NCBI RefSeq assembly: GCF_004124325.1
Contig: NZ_QBDT01000001.1
Location: forward strand, 1,674,001-1,738,000
Reading direction: 5' to 3'
Length of the DNA stretch: 64,000 bases
DNA from: Streptomyces sp. L2
GTDB taxonomy: Bacteria > Actinomycetota > Actinomycetes > Streptomycetales > Streptomycetaceae
Part shown: piece after piece, positions 35,583-43,278 of the stretch
Layout of the letters: each line of letters begins with the position of its first letter
Numbering within the stretch: position 1 is the first letter of the stretch
Notes under the pieces: generated by a model
The model's input: the letters and a program-made list of their open reading frames with translations, nothing else
The model's database searches: none
What the model was told of the DNA's origin: nothing
Made by a program: the position numbers and the translations under genes

Positions 35583-36702
35583 TACCCGACTCCCACAGGA
35601 CTGCATGTCGCGCTTCCAAAGACTTACGGACTAGGCGATTTCGATAGTCATCAGAGACTCCCGAGTAAATAGCCGTAGTTGAAGCGTACTCGTGCCCAAC
35701 TTGATCCTGAACAAAGCGTTCCGGATAGTCGAACTCAAGCAGATGTGTGACATAGGAATGTCGAAGGCTATGCAAATCGAGGTCCTCTGAAATCCCTGCT
35801 GCCGCACGGGCTGTCTCGAAGGCTTCGTCAAGGCGGCGCAACGATAATCGCCCGCGCCTTTCCGTGATCCAAAGCGCCGGGTGCTTGCCCGGCAGAAAAG
35901 CTGGCCGCACTTCGTCCAGGTAATGATTGAGCACATCAACCACCCAGTCGAACTCCGGCACCGTTAGGACAGTTCGACGCTTTGGCGGCGATCCTTTCGA
36001 TGCCTTTCCGTACCGGACGAACAATGCTCCACAGCGCCCATAGTCCAGGACCTTCGGATTTCGACGCAGGTCAGATAGGTCGAGGCAACACGCTTCCTGC
36101 CTCCTGAGACCATATGCGTAAATAACCTTCAAAGCTGTGGAATCGCGCATCGCAGCAAGCGCGCCCTTCTTGCCGCGCGCGCGGATCTCTTCGGCCCGTC
36201 CGTCAGCTGCATCGAACAGTGCCTGAACTTCGTCATACGTCAAAGGGCGCCGGCCCGGACGACCTTCGTAATCGCTAGTGTGGACAATGGCGTTCCACTC
36301 GTGGAAAATCTGAGTCGGCACTTGGCCAAATGAATCCAGGCACTTACCGGGCCAGCAGTACCGCGCGTCCGTGATGTAATCGCAGAACATCCGCAGAGCA
36401 TTCTGGTAACCACGCGCCGTCGAGAAGGCGAAGTCAGGCTTTCGCGATCTGAGGTGGTCAAGGAAGGCCTCAGCTTCAGATGGCTGCCACTGCCACGGGT
36501 ACTCGTTCGTGAACTCTGCAAACCTCCTGACCAATCGTAGCCGCGGCGCAATGGTGGCTTCGTGATTCAGAAACCGAGCCCGCTGCTGCAACTCCCAGCC
36601 GTCCAGCATTGCTTGAAAGGTCGCTGACTCCGGATCAAGATGCACCACCCCGCCTGCAAGCACCAGATGCGCAGCACCTGGCAGGTTCGCCCCACCACTC
36701 AT
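35575..36702 (-). CDS. Site-specific tyrosine recombinase/integrase
   Basis: A 375-residue integrase with a full active site: Arg200 in YAYGLRRQEACCLDL, a Lys in the beta-hairpin (YGKASKG), His311 and Arg314 in HSLRHSYVTH, His337 in QVGHEYAST and Tyr346 in AIYSGVS. The N-terminal 150 residues include a core-binding domain (AEAFLDHLRSRK, ARGYQNALRMFCDYI). It would catalyse strand exchange for insertion or excision of the element. It is the first gene of the overlapping trio. A palindromic GCAACATCGTTG lies 13 bp before the ATG. Codon use is more AT-rich than that of the neighbours. Confidence 0.92.
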   Translation of the reverse strand: MSGGANLPGAAHLVLAGGVVHLDPESATFQAMLDGWELQQRARFLNHEATIAPRLRLVRRFAEFTNEYPWQWQPSEAEAFLDHLRSRKPDFAFSTARGYQNALRMFCDYITDARYCWPGKCLDSFGQVPTQIFHEWNAIVHTSDYEGRPGRRPLTYDEVQALFDAADGRAEEIRARGKKGALAAMRDSTALKVIYAYGLRRQEACCLDLSDLRRNPKVLDYGRCGALFVRYGKASKGSPPKRRTVLTVPEFDWVVDVLNHYLDEVRPAFLPGKHPALWITERRGRLSLRRLDEAFETARAAAGISEDLDLHSLRHSYVTHLLEFDYPERFVQDQVGHEYASTTAIYSGVSDDYRNRLVRKSLEARHAVLWESGSD

Positions 36703-36714
36703 GATGCGTCTAAC

Positions 36715-36726
36715 GCAACATCGTTG
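36715..36726. promoter_or_regulatory. GCAACATCGTTG palindrome upstream of the integrase
   Basis: This near-palindrome lies just before the integrase start and resembles GCAACATTGTTGC at the far end of the island (37976-37988). It could be an operator for the HTH protein or part of a recombination site; both are inference. Confidence 0.4.
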
Positions 36727-36778
36727 AGTTGGTTACGGTCTCAGCGTTGACGGCTACGAGACCTGGGTCACTCCCGCC

Positions 36779-36810
36779 GTGGCGCCCAGGGCGCGGGCCC
36801 TGGGCGCCAC
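36779..36810 (-). terminator. Terminator of the 45-residue protein gene
   Basis: GTGGCGCCCAGGGC (36779-36792) pairs perfectly with GCCCTGGGCGCCAC (36797-36810) around a GCGG loop, starting 7 bp past the stop codon of the small gene. Confidence 0.85.
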
Positions 36811-36816
36811 CAGGTG

Positions 36817-36954
36817 TTACTTCTTCTTGGACGGTGTCTGCGACAACGCGCTTGCCGCCGCAGACTTCTCCGCCTTGGTCGACTTCGGGTTGGCCAGGAC
36901 CTTAGCGGCGGCCGAAGCAGCCTTCTTGCCTGTCTGTCGTCGGTTCTTGGACAT
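36817..36954 (-). CDS. Small basic lysine/alanine-rich protein
   Basis: 45 residues, about a quarter lysine or arginine (MSKNRRQTGKKAAS start, TPSKKK end), with an Ala/Ser-rich helical middle. ATG 36954 is preceded by AAAGGAAATGTGATC, a good ribosome binding site, and the gene has its own perfect terminator, so it is probably real. Similar short proteins occur in Streptomyces near mobile genes, without assigned function. It could bind nucleic acid. It lies between the integrase and the TIR gene, in the same direction as both. Confidence 0.7.
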   Translation of the reverse strand: MSKNRRQTGKKAASAAAKVLANPKSTKAEKSAAASALSQTPSKKK

Positions 36955-36993
36955 GATCACATTTCCTTTCGTGCCACTTTGCGTTGCAGCTCG

Positions 36994-37040
36994 GAACGTG
37001 ATGTCATGCATGCCTGCATGCGGTACAGGACGTCACGTTC
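36994..37040. repeat. Nested inverted repeats upstream of the small basic gene
   Basis: Outer arms GAACGTGATGTC (36994-37005) and GACGTCACGTTC (37029-37040) differ by one wobble position. Inside them ATGCA (37006-37010) faces TGCAT (37015-37019). The structure lies 40 bp before the small gene start and after the TIR gene terminators; it may be an operator or cruciform. Confidence 0.75.
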
Positions 37041-37047
37041 TGGCTGC

Positions 37048-37110
37048 GGCGATCGCCTGACTCGTGCGAAGGGTCAGGCGATCGCCATTCCAGCGGCCTT
37101 TCCGCTGGAA
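37048..37110 (-). terminator. Two tandem hairpins after the TIR gene
   Basis: The proximal hairpin is TTCCAGCGG/CCGCTGGAA (37088-37096 with 37102-37110). The distal one is a perfect 14-bp stem at 37048-37061 with 37073-37086. They lie 22-84 bp past the TIR gene stop. Confidence 0.85.
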
Positions 37111-37131
37111 GTTTTAGCTGCGGACCTCAGG

Positions 37132-37920
37132 TCACCCAGCGTTACGCTGGGCATCACCATCTCGAATCACATCCGCAATCTCGCTGGCGATCTCTTCCAC
37201 CGTGTACTGGGCTGTGCTCCTGGCCAACTTGTCGGACAGTGACGGGCTTTGCGCCATGACCTCGTCTTTGGTGATGTTGTGCCAGATAGGCAGCAGGTTC
37301 TGTTGCCCTGTCACATACCTTGTCACCAGGCCGTCGAGCTCATACTGCGGCCATCCCTTTTCGAAGAAGGGGCGGGAGAGAATCACGATGCCGAATCGAC
37401 TGTTAGCCAAGCCTTGGTCGATCTTGCGGCGGAGGCTGTCGCCGATCCTCAATTCGAGGACGTCGAGCCACACAGAGATGCCGGCCTCTTGCAGATACTG
37501 CGCGAGCGGGCGGGCCACTGCCTCTTTGTCCTCACTGGCATGAGAGATGAAGACATCTCGTACGGACTCGGCCCGGCCGATGGAGTAGGGCGGCGGCTCA
37601 TGTCTGATTTGGGTCAGGGAACCAGCATTGCTCGGGCGTAGCACCGGCAGCGGCGGCGGTTCGACGGAAGCCGAGGACCTCACTCTTCCTCTGAGGCCCA
37701 GCATGTCAACGGTCACGTACCAGTGGCCGCTCCGCGGAATCGCAAGGCGCACCGGAGAGTGTTTTGCGAGCCCACCTGCAAAGCGGGGGTTTCTTCCGGC
37801 CTTGTACTTCTGATAGTTGCTCGAGTCCATCAGGCGCACATTGGCTGCACTGCCGGACAATTTGATGACCGCGGTCGCGCCCTTGGGCTGACGGCCGAGA
37901 TCGTGGACCACGTAGTCCAT
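37132..37920 (-). CDS. DUF1883-TIR domain protein, candidate defence effector
   Basis: 262 residues. Residues 1-85 match DUF1883 (DLGRQPKGATAVIKLSG, NVRLMDSSNYQKYKAG, RSGHWYVTVDM). Residues 121-255 are a TIR domain: VRDVFISHASEDKEAV, then GISVWLDVLELRIGDSL with Glu156 at the catalytic position of NAD-cleaving TIRs, FGIVILSRPFFEKGW and PQYELDGLV. Bacterial TIR proteins often act in antiphage systems by making signalling nucleotides or depleting NAD. ATG 37920 has AGAGGAAAAATC upstream. It has its own terminators and is GC-poor. No Thoeris ThsA, Argonaute or other partner lies beside it, so it may act alone. Confidence 0.88.
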   Translation of the reverse strand: MDYVVHDLGRQPKGATAVIKLSGSAANVRLMDSSNYQKYKAGRNPRFAGGLAKHSPVRLAIPRSGHWYVTVDMLGLRGRVRSSASVEPPPLPVLRPSNAGSLTQIRHEPPPYSIGRAESVRDVFISHASEDKEAVARPLAQYLQEAGISVWLDVLELRIGDSLRRKIDQGLANSRFGIVILSRPFFEKGWPQYELDGLVTRYVTGQQNLLPIWHNITKDEVMAQSPSLSDKLARSTAQYTVEEIASEIADVIRDGDAQRNAG

Positions 37921-37963
37921 GATTTTTCCTCTGTATCACCTTCACAGGGGACCTGTAGGGGCG

Positions 37964-37988
37964 GTTGCGCTGGATGCAACATTGTTGC
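37964..37988. repeat. GTTGC/GCAAC palindrome cluster
   Basis: GTTGC-N7-GCAAC (37964-37980) overlaps GCAAC-ATT-GTTGC (37976-37988). A related copy, GTTGCACTCGATGCAAT, occurs at 38103-38119 beside the nrdJ stop. Inverted repeats around a 7-bp spacer resemble tyrosine-recombinase core sites, so this may mark the right end of the island; not proven. Confidence 0.5.
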
Positions 37989-38033
37989 GGGCGCTAGAGC
38001 GGCGGGTGTATCCCCAGGCCAGCCGCTACGCGG

Positions 38034-38064
38034 GAGGGGCGTCAGCGCGAGGCTGACGCCCCTC
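38034..38064 (-). terminator. nrdJ terminator
   Basis: GAGGGGCGTCAGC (38034-38046) pairs perfectly with GCTGACGCCCCTC (38052-38064), 67 bp past the nrdJ stop codon. Confidence 0.8.
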
Positions 38065-38102
38065 TCATCAGGGATTACTTGTCAGGTGAGCGTTTGCCGA
38101 GT

Positions 38103-38119
38103 GTTGCACTCGATGCAAT
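38103..38119. repeat. Second copy of the TTGC-N7-GCAA inverted repeat
   Basis: GTTGCACTCGATGCAAT matches GTTGCGCTGGATGCAAC (37964-37980) at 14 of 17 positions. It lies 12 bp downstream of the nrdJ stop codon, outside the nrdJ hairpin arms. Confidence 0.45.
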
Positions 38120-38130
38120 TCCGCCCAGTT

Positions 38131-41019
38131 TCAGCTGCAGCCGCTGGTCGAGCCGCAGCCCTCGCAGATGTAGCAGGAACCGGCCCGCTGCATCTTCGTA
38201 CCGCAGGAGAAGCACAGCGGGGCGTCGGCCTGGATCCCCAGCTGCATCTCCACCAGTTCGGCGCTGGTGTGGGCCTGCTGCGGCGCCGGCTTGGCCACCT
38301 CGGCCTCGGCCTTCGGCGTGGCGACGGCCTTCAGCTCCTGGGCGCGCGGCGCCGACTGGGCCAGCCCCTCGACGTCGACCTCGTCCTCGGAGGGCTCGTA
38401 GGAACCGGTCTCCAGGTGGCGCTGACGCTCCTCGGCGGAGTGGATGCCGAGCGCGGAGCGCGTCTCGAAGGGCAGGAAGTCCAGCGCCAGGCGGCGGAAG
38501 ATGTAGTCGACGATCGACTGCGCCATCCGCACGTCCGGGTCGTCCGTCATACCGGCCGGCTCGAAGCGCATGTTGGTGAACTTCGAGACGTACGTCTCCA
38601 GGGGAACGCCGTACTGGAGGCCCACCGAGACGGCGATGGAGAAGGCGTCCATCATGCCCGCGAGGGTCGAGCCCTGCTTGGACATCTTCAGGAAGACCTC
38701 GCCGAGGCCGTCGTCCGGGTAGGAGTTGGCCGTCATGTAGCCCTCGGCGCCGCCGACCGTGAAGGACGTGGTGATGCCGGGACGGCCCTTGGGCAGGCGC
38801 TTGCGGACCGGGCGGTACTCGACGACCTTCTCGACCTTGCCCTCGACGGCGGCGGGCTCCTTGGCCTTCTCCTCCGCGGTGTCCTTCTTCTTGGCGGACA
38901 GCGGCTGGCCGACCTTGCAGTTGTCGCGGTAGATCGCGAGCGCCTTGACGCCGAGCTTCCAGGCCTCGTAGTAGATCTCCTCGACCTCCTCGACGGTCGC
39001 CGTCTCCGGCATGTTGACCGTCTTGGAGATGGCACCGGAGATCCAGGGCTGGATCGCGGCCATCATGCGGACGTGCCCCATCGGGGAGATGGCGCGCTCG
39101 CCCATGGCGCAGTCGAACACCTCGTAGTGCTCGTGCTTGAGACCGGGGGCGTCGATCACGTTGCCATTCTCGGCGATGTGGGCGACGACCGCCTCGATCT
39201 GCTCCTCCTGGTAGCCCAGACGACGCAGGGCCTGCGGGACGGTGCCGTTGACGATCTGCATCGAGCCGCCGCCGACGAGCTTCTTGAACTTCACCAGGGC
39301 GAGGTCGGGCTCGACACCGGTGGTGTCGCAGGACATCGCCAGACCGATGGTGCCGGTCGGGGCGAGGACGGACGCCTGGGAGTTGCGGAAACCGTTCTTG
39401 TCGCCGAGGCGGACGACGTCCTGCCAGGCCTCCGTGGCAGCGGCCCACACCGGCGTGTCCAGGTCGTCCATGCGGACGGCCGTGCCGTTGGCGTCGGCGT
39501 GCTGCTTCATGACGCGGTTGTGGGCGTCGGCGTTGCGCGCGTAGCCGTCGTACGGGCCGACGACGGCGGCCAGTTCGGCGGAGCGGCGGTAGGCCGTACC
39601 GGTCATCAGAGAGGTGATGGCGCCGGCCAGGGCGCGGCCGCCGTCGGAGTCGTACGCGTGGCCGGTCGCCATCAGCAGGGCGCCGAGGTTGGCGTAGCCG
39701 ATGCCGAGCTGGCGGAACGCGCGCGTGTTCTCGCCGATCTTCTGGGTCGGGAAGTCCGCGAAGCAGATGGAGATGTCCATCGCGGTGATGACGAGCTCGA
39801 CGACCTTCTGGAAGCGCTCGGTCTCGAAGGACTGGTTGCCCTGACCGTCGTCCTTGAGGAACTTCATCAGGTTCAGCGAGGCCAGGTTGCAGGACGTGTT
39901 GTCCAGGTGCATGTACTCGCTGCACGGGTTCGACGCGGTGATCCGGCCGGACTCGGGGCAGGTGTGCCAGGTGTTGATGGTGTCGTCGTACTGGATGCCG
40001 GGGTCGGCGCAGGCCCAGGCGGCCTCGGCGATCTTACGGAAGAGCGCCTTGGCGTCGACCTCCTCGATGACCTCGCCGGTCATACGGGCACGCAGGCCGA
40101 ACCGGCCGCCGTCCTGGACCGCCGTCATGAACTCGTCGTTCACCCGGACCGAGTTGTTGGCGTTCTGGTACTGGACGGAGGCGATGTCGTCGCCGCCGAG
40201 GTCCATGTCGTAACCGGCGTCCCGCAGGACGCGGATCTTCTCCTCCTCCTTCACCTTGGTCTCGATGAAGTCCTCGATGTCGGGGTGGTCGACGTCGAGC
40301 ACGACCATCTTGGCGGCGCGGCGGGTGGCACCACCGGACTTGATGGTGCCGGCGGAGGCGTCCGCGCCGCGCATGAAGGAGACGGGACCCGAGGCGTTGC
40401 CGCCGGAGGAGAGCAGCTCCTTGGAGGAGCGGATGCGGGAGAGGTTCAGGCCGGCGCCGGAGCCGCCCTTGAAGATCATGCCCTCTTCCTTGTACCAGTC
40501 GAGGATCGATTCCATGGAGTCGTCGACGGACAGGATGAAGCAGGCGGAGACCTGCTGGGGCTGGGGCGTGCCGACGTTGAACCAGACGGGACTGTTGAAG
40601 CTGAAGATCTGGTGCAGGAGGGCGTACGCCAGTTCGTGCTCGAAGATCTCGGCGTCGGCGGGCGAGGCGAAGTACTTGTGGTCCTCGCCGGCCTTCCGGT
40701 ACGTCTTCACGATGCGGTCGATCAGCTGCTTGAGGCTGACCTCGCGCTGCGGGGTGCCAACGGCACCGCGGAAGTACTTGCTGGTGACGATGTTGACCGC
40801 GTTCACCGACCAGAAGTCGGGGAACTCGACGCCACGCTGCTCGAAGTTGACCGAGCCGTCGCGCCAGTTGGTCATGACGACGTCACGGCGCTCCCAGCTC
40901 ACCTCGTCGTACGGGTGCACGCCCGGGGTGGTGTGGATGCGCTCGACCCGCAGCCCCTTGGTGGCCTTGGCGCCCTTGGCTCGGGAACCTCGTGCCGGAC
41001 CGCTCGCCGTCTCTGTCAT
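38131..41019 (-). CDS. nrdJ: Adenosylcobalamin-dependent ribonucleotide reductase, class II
   Basis: A 962-residue class II reductase that makes dNTPs from ribonucleotides with vitamin B12 as radical source. The ten-stranded barrel shows FNSPVWFNVGT, GGSGAGLNLSRIR, the Cys-containing NPCSEYMHLDNTSCNLASLNL loop with the thiyl and acceptor cysteines, and LAPTGTIGLAMSCDTTGVEP. The C-terminus carries CFSCGTKM and CYICEGCG, the redox/zinc tail. ATG 41019 follows CAGGGAGGCGGC. It lies 166 bp downstream of nrdR on the same strand, the nrdR-nrdJ operon known in Streptomyces, where NrdR represses transcription. Confidence 0.96.
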   Translation of the reverse strand: MTETASGPARGSRAKGAKATKGLRVERIHTTPGVHPYDEVSWERRDVVMTNWRDGSVNFEQRGVEFPDFWSVNAVNIVTSKYFRGAVGTPQREVSLKQLIDRIVKTYRKAGEDHKYFASPADAEIFEHELAYALLHQIFSFNSPVWFNVGTPQPQQVSACFILSVDDSMESILDWYKEEGMIFKGGSGAGLNLSRIRSSKELLSSGGNASGPVSFMRGADASAGTIKSGGATRRAAKMVVLDVDHPDIEDFIETKVKEEEKIRVLRDAGYDMDLGGDDIASVQYQNANNSVRVNDEFMTAVQDGGRFGLRARMTGEVIEEVDAKALFRKIAEAAWACADPGIQYDDTINTWHTCPESGRITASNPCSEYMHLDNTSCNLASLNLMKFLKDDGQGNQSFETERFQKVVELVITAMDISICFADFPTQKIGENTRAFRQLGIGYANLGALLMATGHAYDSDGGRALAGAITSLMTGTAYRRSAELAAVVGPYDGYARNADAHNRVMKQHADANGTAVRMDDLDTPVWAAATEAWQDVVRLGDKNGFRNSQASVLAPTGTIGLAMSCDTTGVEPDLALVKFKKLVGGGSMQIVNGTVPQALRRLGYQEEQIEAVVAHIAENGNVIDAPGLKHEHYEVFDCAMGERAISPMGHVRMMAAIQPWISGAISKTVNMPETATVEEVEEIYYEAWKLGVKALAIYRDNCKVGQPLSAKKKDTAEEKAKEPAAVEGKVEKVVEYRPVRKRLPKGRPGITTSFTVGGAEGYMTANSYPDDGLGEVFLKMSKQGSTLAGMMDAFSIAVSVGLQYGVPLETYVSKFTNMRFEPAGMTDDPDVRMAQSIVDYIFRRLALDFLPFETRSALGIHSAEERQRHLETGSYEPSEDEVDVEGLAQSAPRAQELKAVATPKAEAEVAKPAPQQAHTSAELVEMQLGIQADAPLCFSCGTKMQRAGSCYICEGCGSTSGCS

Positions 41020-41185
41020 GCCGCCTCCCTGTACGGGCGAAAACGCCCTGAAGTGCCCCGTTGTTCCCGTGGCACGGTGTTTCTGTCTTGTGTCGCGGGC
41101 ATCCCACACTGCCGCCCGCAACAGGTATTCGGTCGCCGCCTCCGGCCGGAGTCCGGCCCTGGAACGGCGGTCTCCGGGCCGCCGG

Positions 41186-41737
41186 TCAGCCGGCGGCGTG
41201 GGCGGGCGCGGGAACCTGCGTGGTCCCACCGCGTCCGCCGTCGTCTTCCTGGCTTCCCGCCCCCGCGTCCTCGTCGTCCGCGGCGGGGTCCCGTATCGCC
41301 CGCCTCAGCTCCGCGATGGCGGCCTCGAAGTCATCGAGCGAGTCGAACGCCCGGTAGACGGAGGCGAATCGCAGATAGGCGACAAGGTCGAGTTCCTGCA
41401 ACGGGCCGAGTATGGCCAGTCCCACGTCGTGGGTGGTCAGCTCGGCGCTCCCGGTGGCCCGCACCGCCTCCTCGACCCGCTGGCCGAGCTGGGCGAGTGC
41501 GTCCTCGGTGACAGGCCGCCCCTGGCATGCCTTGCGTACGCCGTTGATGACCTTGGTACGGCTGAACGGTTCGGTGACTCCGGACCGCTTCACCACCATG
41601 AGCGAGCACGTCTCCACGGTCGTGAAACGACGGGAGCAGCCGGGGCACTGACGGCGCCTGCGGATCGACGTGCCGTCGTCGGTCGTACGGCTGTCGACCA
41701 CGCGGCTGTCGGGGTGCCTGCAGAAGGGGCAGTGCAT
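41186..41737 (-). CDS. nrdR: Transcriptional repressor NrdR
   Basis: A 183-residue repressor of ribonucleotide reductase genes. The N-terminal zinc ribbon (CPFCRHPDS to [12 protein letters not shown]) binds NrdR boxes; the ATP-cone ([24 protein letters not shown]) senses ATP/dATP. An acidic, low-complexity tail of about 30 residues follows. ATG 41737 is used; GAGGAGGG lies about nine bases upstream. Two NrdR-box-like sites stand upstream at a 31-bp interval, supporting autoregulation of nrdR-nrdJ. Confidence 0.95.
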   Translation of the reverse strand: MHCPFCRHPDSRVVDSRTTDDGTSIRRRRQCPGCSRRFTTVETCSLMVVKRSGVTEPFSRTKVINGVRKACQGRPVTEDALAQLGQRVEEAVRATGSAELTTHDVGLAILGPLQELDLVAYLRFASVYRAFDSLDDFEAAIAELRRAIRDPAADDEDAGAGSQEDDGGRGGTTQVPAPAHAAG

Positions 41738-41856
41738 GATCTCCAACCCTCCTCACAGCAGACTCAACAGCCTCGCCAGACCTCAGGGGCCCCGCGAAGC
41801 AGGCCTAAGCATAGGCGATCGCAGCGGCCCGGGAGACCCGGGGGCACCTGAGAAAA

Positions 41857-41872
41857 ACACAAGTTCTGGTGC
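41857..41872. promoter_or_regulatory. NrdR box 1 (candidate)
   Basis: ACACAAGTTCTGGTGC keeps the ACAC...GTG(T/C) ends of NrdR boxes. It starts exactly 31 bp from the second site, three helical turns, the spacing reported for paired NrdR boxes. Confidence 0.65.
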
Positions 41873-41887
41873 GCGGTAGCCATCCAA

Positions 41888-41903
41888 CCACTACATGTGG
41901 TGG
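41888..41903. promoter_or_regulatory. NrdR box 2 (candidate)
   Basis: CCACTACATGTGGTGG is near-palindromic and close to the NrdR consensus (ACACwAtATaTwGTGT type). Paired with the site at 41857-41872, about 150-165 bp upstream of the nrdR start. Confidence 0.7.
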
Positions 41904-42250
41904 ATCGGGTCATAGGCGAAGGTGGGCTCGCGTGTCGCGGCCCGAGCGCAGGCCCGGGCGGTGTCACGGGCCGCGCCCATGAGCGCGTCCGAACACACGG
42001 ACGCACGACCGTACCCCGGCGACACTTACGGAGATACCGTGGGCGCCGGACGGAGGACGCGTGCGACTCCGGCGCAGAAGGGACCCGGAGACCGGTTGAC
42101 CTGATTCCGGGTGGCAGACTGGGGCGGCGACCCACGAGGTCACCGTCCTGGCGGTGAAGAGTACAACAATGGGCGCTTTCGTCCGCCAGGTGCCGCGTCA
42201 GCTATACACCCAGACACATCACCGCACCAGGCGAACCGCGGTTTTTCACT

Positions 42251-42264
42251 CGAACGTGTGTTTG
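42251..42264. promoter_or_regulatory. LexA (SOS) box of lexA
   Basis: CGAACGTGTGTTTG differs in few positions from the actinobacterial SOS box CGAAC-N4-GTTCG. It lies 61 bp upstream of the lexA start, fitting autoregulation. Confidence 0.8.
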
Positions 42265-42324
42265 GCGCAACCTTTCGAAAGCAACTACCGTTGTGCAGCA
42301 GGGAGACCATCGAGAGGGGCCGAC

Positions 42325-43104
42325 GTGACCACCACCGCAGACAGTGCCACCATCACTGCCCAGGACCGCTCCCAGGGCCGGGTCGAGCCGGTGCATGCGA
42401 TGAACGAAGCCACGAGTCCGGAGGGGCACAAGCGCTCCCTGCCGGGCCGACCTCCAGGCATCCGGGCGGACAGCTCCGGACTCACGGACCGGCAGCGCCG
42501 GGTGATCGAGGTCATCAGGGACTCCGTGCAGCGTCGGGGGTACCCGCCGTCGATGCGGGAGATCGGCCAGGCCGTCGGCCTCTCCAGCACGTCCTCCGTG
42601 GCGCACCAGCTGATGGCCCTGGAGCGCAAGGGCTTCCTGCGCCGGGACCCGCACCGGCCGCGCGCGTACGAGGTGCGCGGCTCCGACCAGAGCGTCTCCG
42701 TGCAGCCGACCGACACGGCCGGCAAGCCCGCCGCGTCCTATGTGCCGCTGGTCGGCCGGATCGCGGCCGGCGGCCCGATCCTGGCGGAGGAGTCGGTGGA
42801 GGACGTCTTCCCGCTCCCCCGTCAGCTCGTCGGTGACGGCGAACTCTTCGTCCTCAAGGTGGTCGGCGACTCGATGATCGAGGCCGCGATCTGCGACGGC
42901 GACTGGGTCACCGTCCGCCGTCAGCCCGTCGCTGAGAACGGCGACATCGTGGCGGCCATGCTGGAGGGCGAGGCCACCGTGAAGCGGTTCAAGCGCGAGG
43001 ACGGCCACGTGTGGCTCCTCCCGCACAACGCGGCCTATGAGCCGATCCCTGGCGACGACGCGACCATCCTGGGCAAGGTCGTCGCCGTGCTGCGGCGCGT
43101 GTGA
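42325..43104 (+). CDS. lexA: SOS repressor LexA
   Basis: A 259-residue repressor/autoprotease. The winged HTH ([39 protein letters not shown]) binds SOS boxes; the C-terminal peptidase domain has the Ala148-Gly149 cleavage bond (GRIAAGGPI), Ser183 (VVGDSMIEA) and Lys220 (EATVKRFK). RecA filaments trigger self-cleavage after DNA damage. GTG 42325 follows GAGAGGGGCCGAC; a longer frame upstream runs through the SOS box and was rejected. The N-terminal extension of about 50 residues is usual in Streptomyces. Confidence 0.96.
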   Translation: MTTTADSATITAQDRSQGRVEPVHAMNEATSPEGHKRSLPGRPPGIRADSSGLTDRQRRVIEVIRDSVQRRGYPPSMREIGQAVGLSSTSSVAHQLMALERKGFLRRDPHRPRAYEVRGSDQSVSVQPTDTAGKPAASYVPLVGRIAAGGPILAEESVEDVFPLPRQLVGDGELFVLKVVGDSMIEAAICDGDWVTVRRQPVAENGDIVAAMLEGEATVKRFKREDGHVWLLPHNAAYEPIPGDDATILGKVVAVLRRV

Positions 43105-43147
43105 CGGCTGCGGCGGGCGGGCCCGGAAGACGGGCCGCCCCCTGACC

Positions 43148-43181
43148 GGGCCCCGGAACCCCTGCGCCGGTTCCGGGGTCC
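43148..43181 (+). terminator. lexA terminator
   Basis: A 13-bp stem (43148-43160 with 43169-43181, one G-T pair) with a CCTGCGCC loop, followed by TGTGCTTTT; 43 bp past the lexA stop. Confidence 0.8.
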
Positions 43182-43227
43182 TGTGCTTTTCACCCCGGAG
43201 GATTCTCACCCCGGGGACCGGCCGCTT

Positions 43228-43271
43228 CTCCTGGGCGGTCAGGCTGCCGCGGCGGCGTGACCGCCCAGGAG
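43228..43271 (-). terminator. dinG terminator
   Basis: CTCCTGGGCGGTCA (43228-43241) pairs perfectly with TGACCGCCCAGGAG (43258-43271), with a further small stem in the loop. It lies 7 bp past the dinG stop. Confidence 0.8.
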
Positions 43272-43278
43272 CGCCGCT

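Larger units (their letters stand above)
41738..42324. other. Divergent regulatory region between nrdR and lexA
   Basis: 587 bp between two divergent regulators, with no gene I can support. It holds two NrdR-box-like sites on the nrdR side and a LexA box on the lexA side (separate entries). Confidence 0.6.

Noticed and set aside
32960..38090. TTACTT-type short direct repeats at both island borders as attachment sites
   Set aside because: Only six bases are shared (left TTACTTCAG, right TTACTTGTCAG), which is within chance; no longer duplication was found.
37723..41511. A 1262-codon plus-strand frame opposite nrdJ
   Set aside because: Antisense to the strongly conserved nrdJ; translation is low-complexity Gly/Val/Asp/Leu as expected for a shadow frame.
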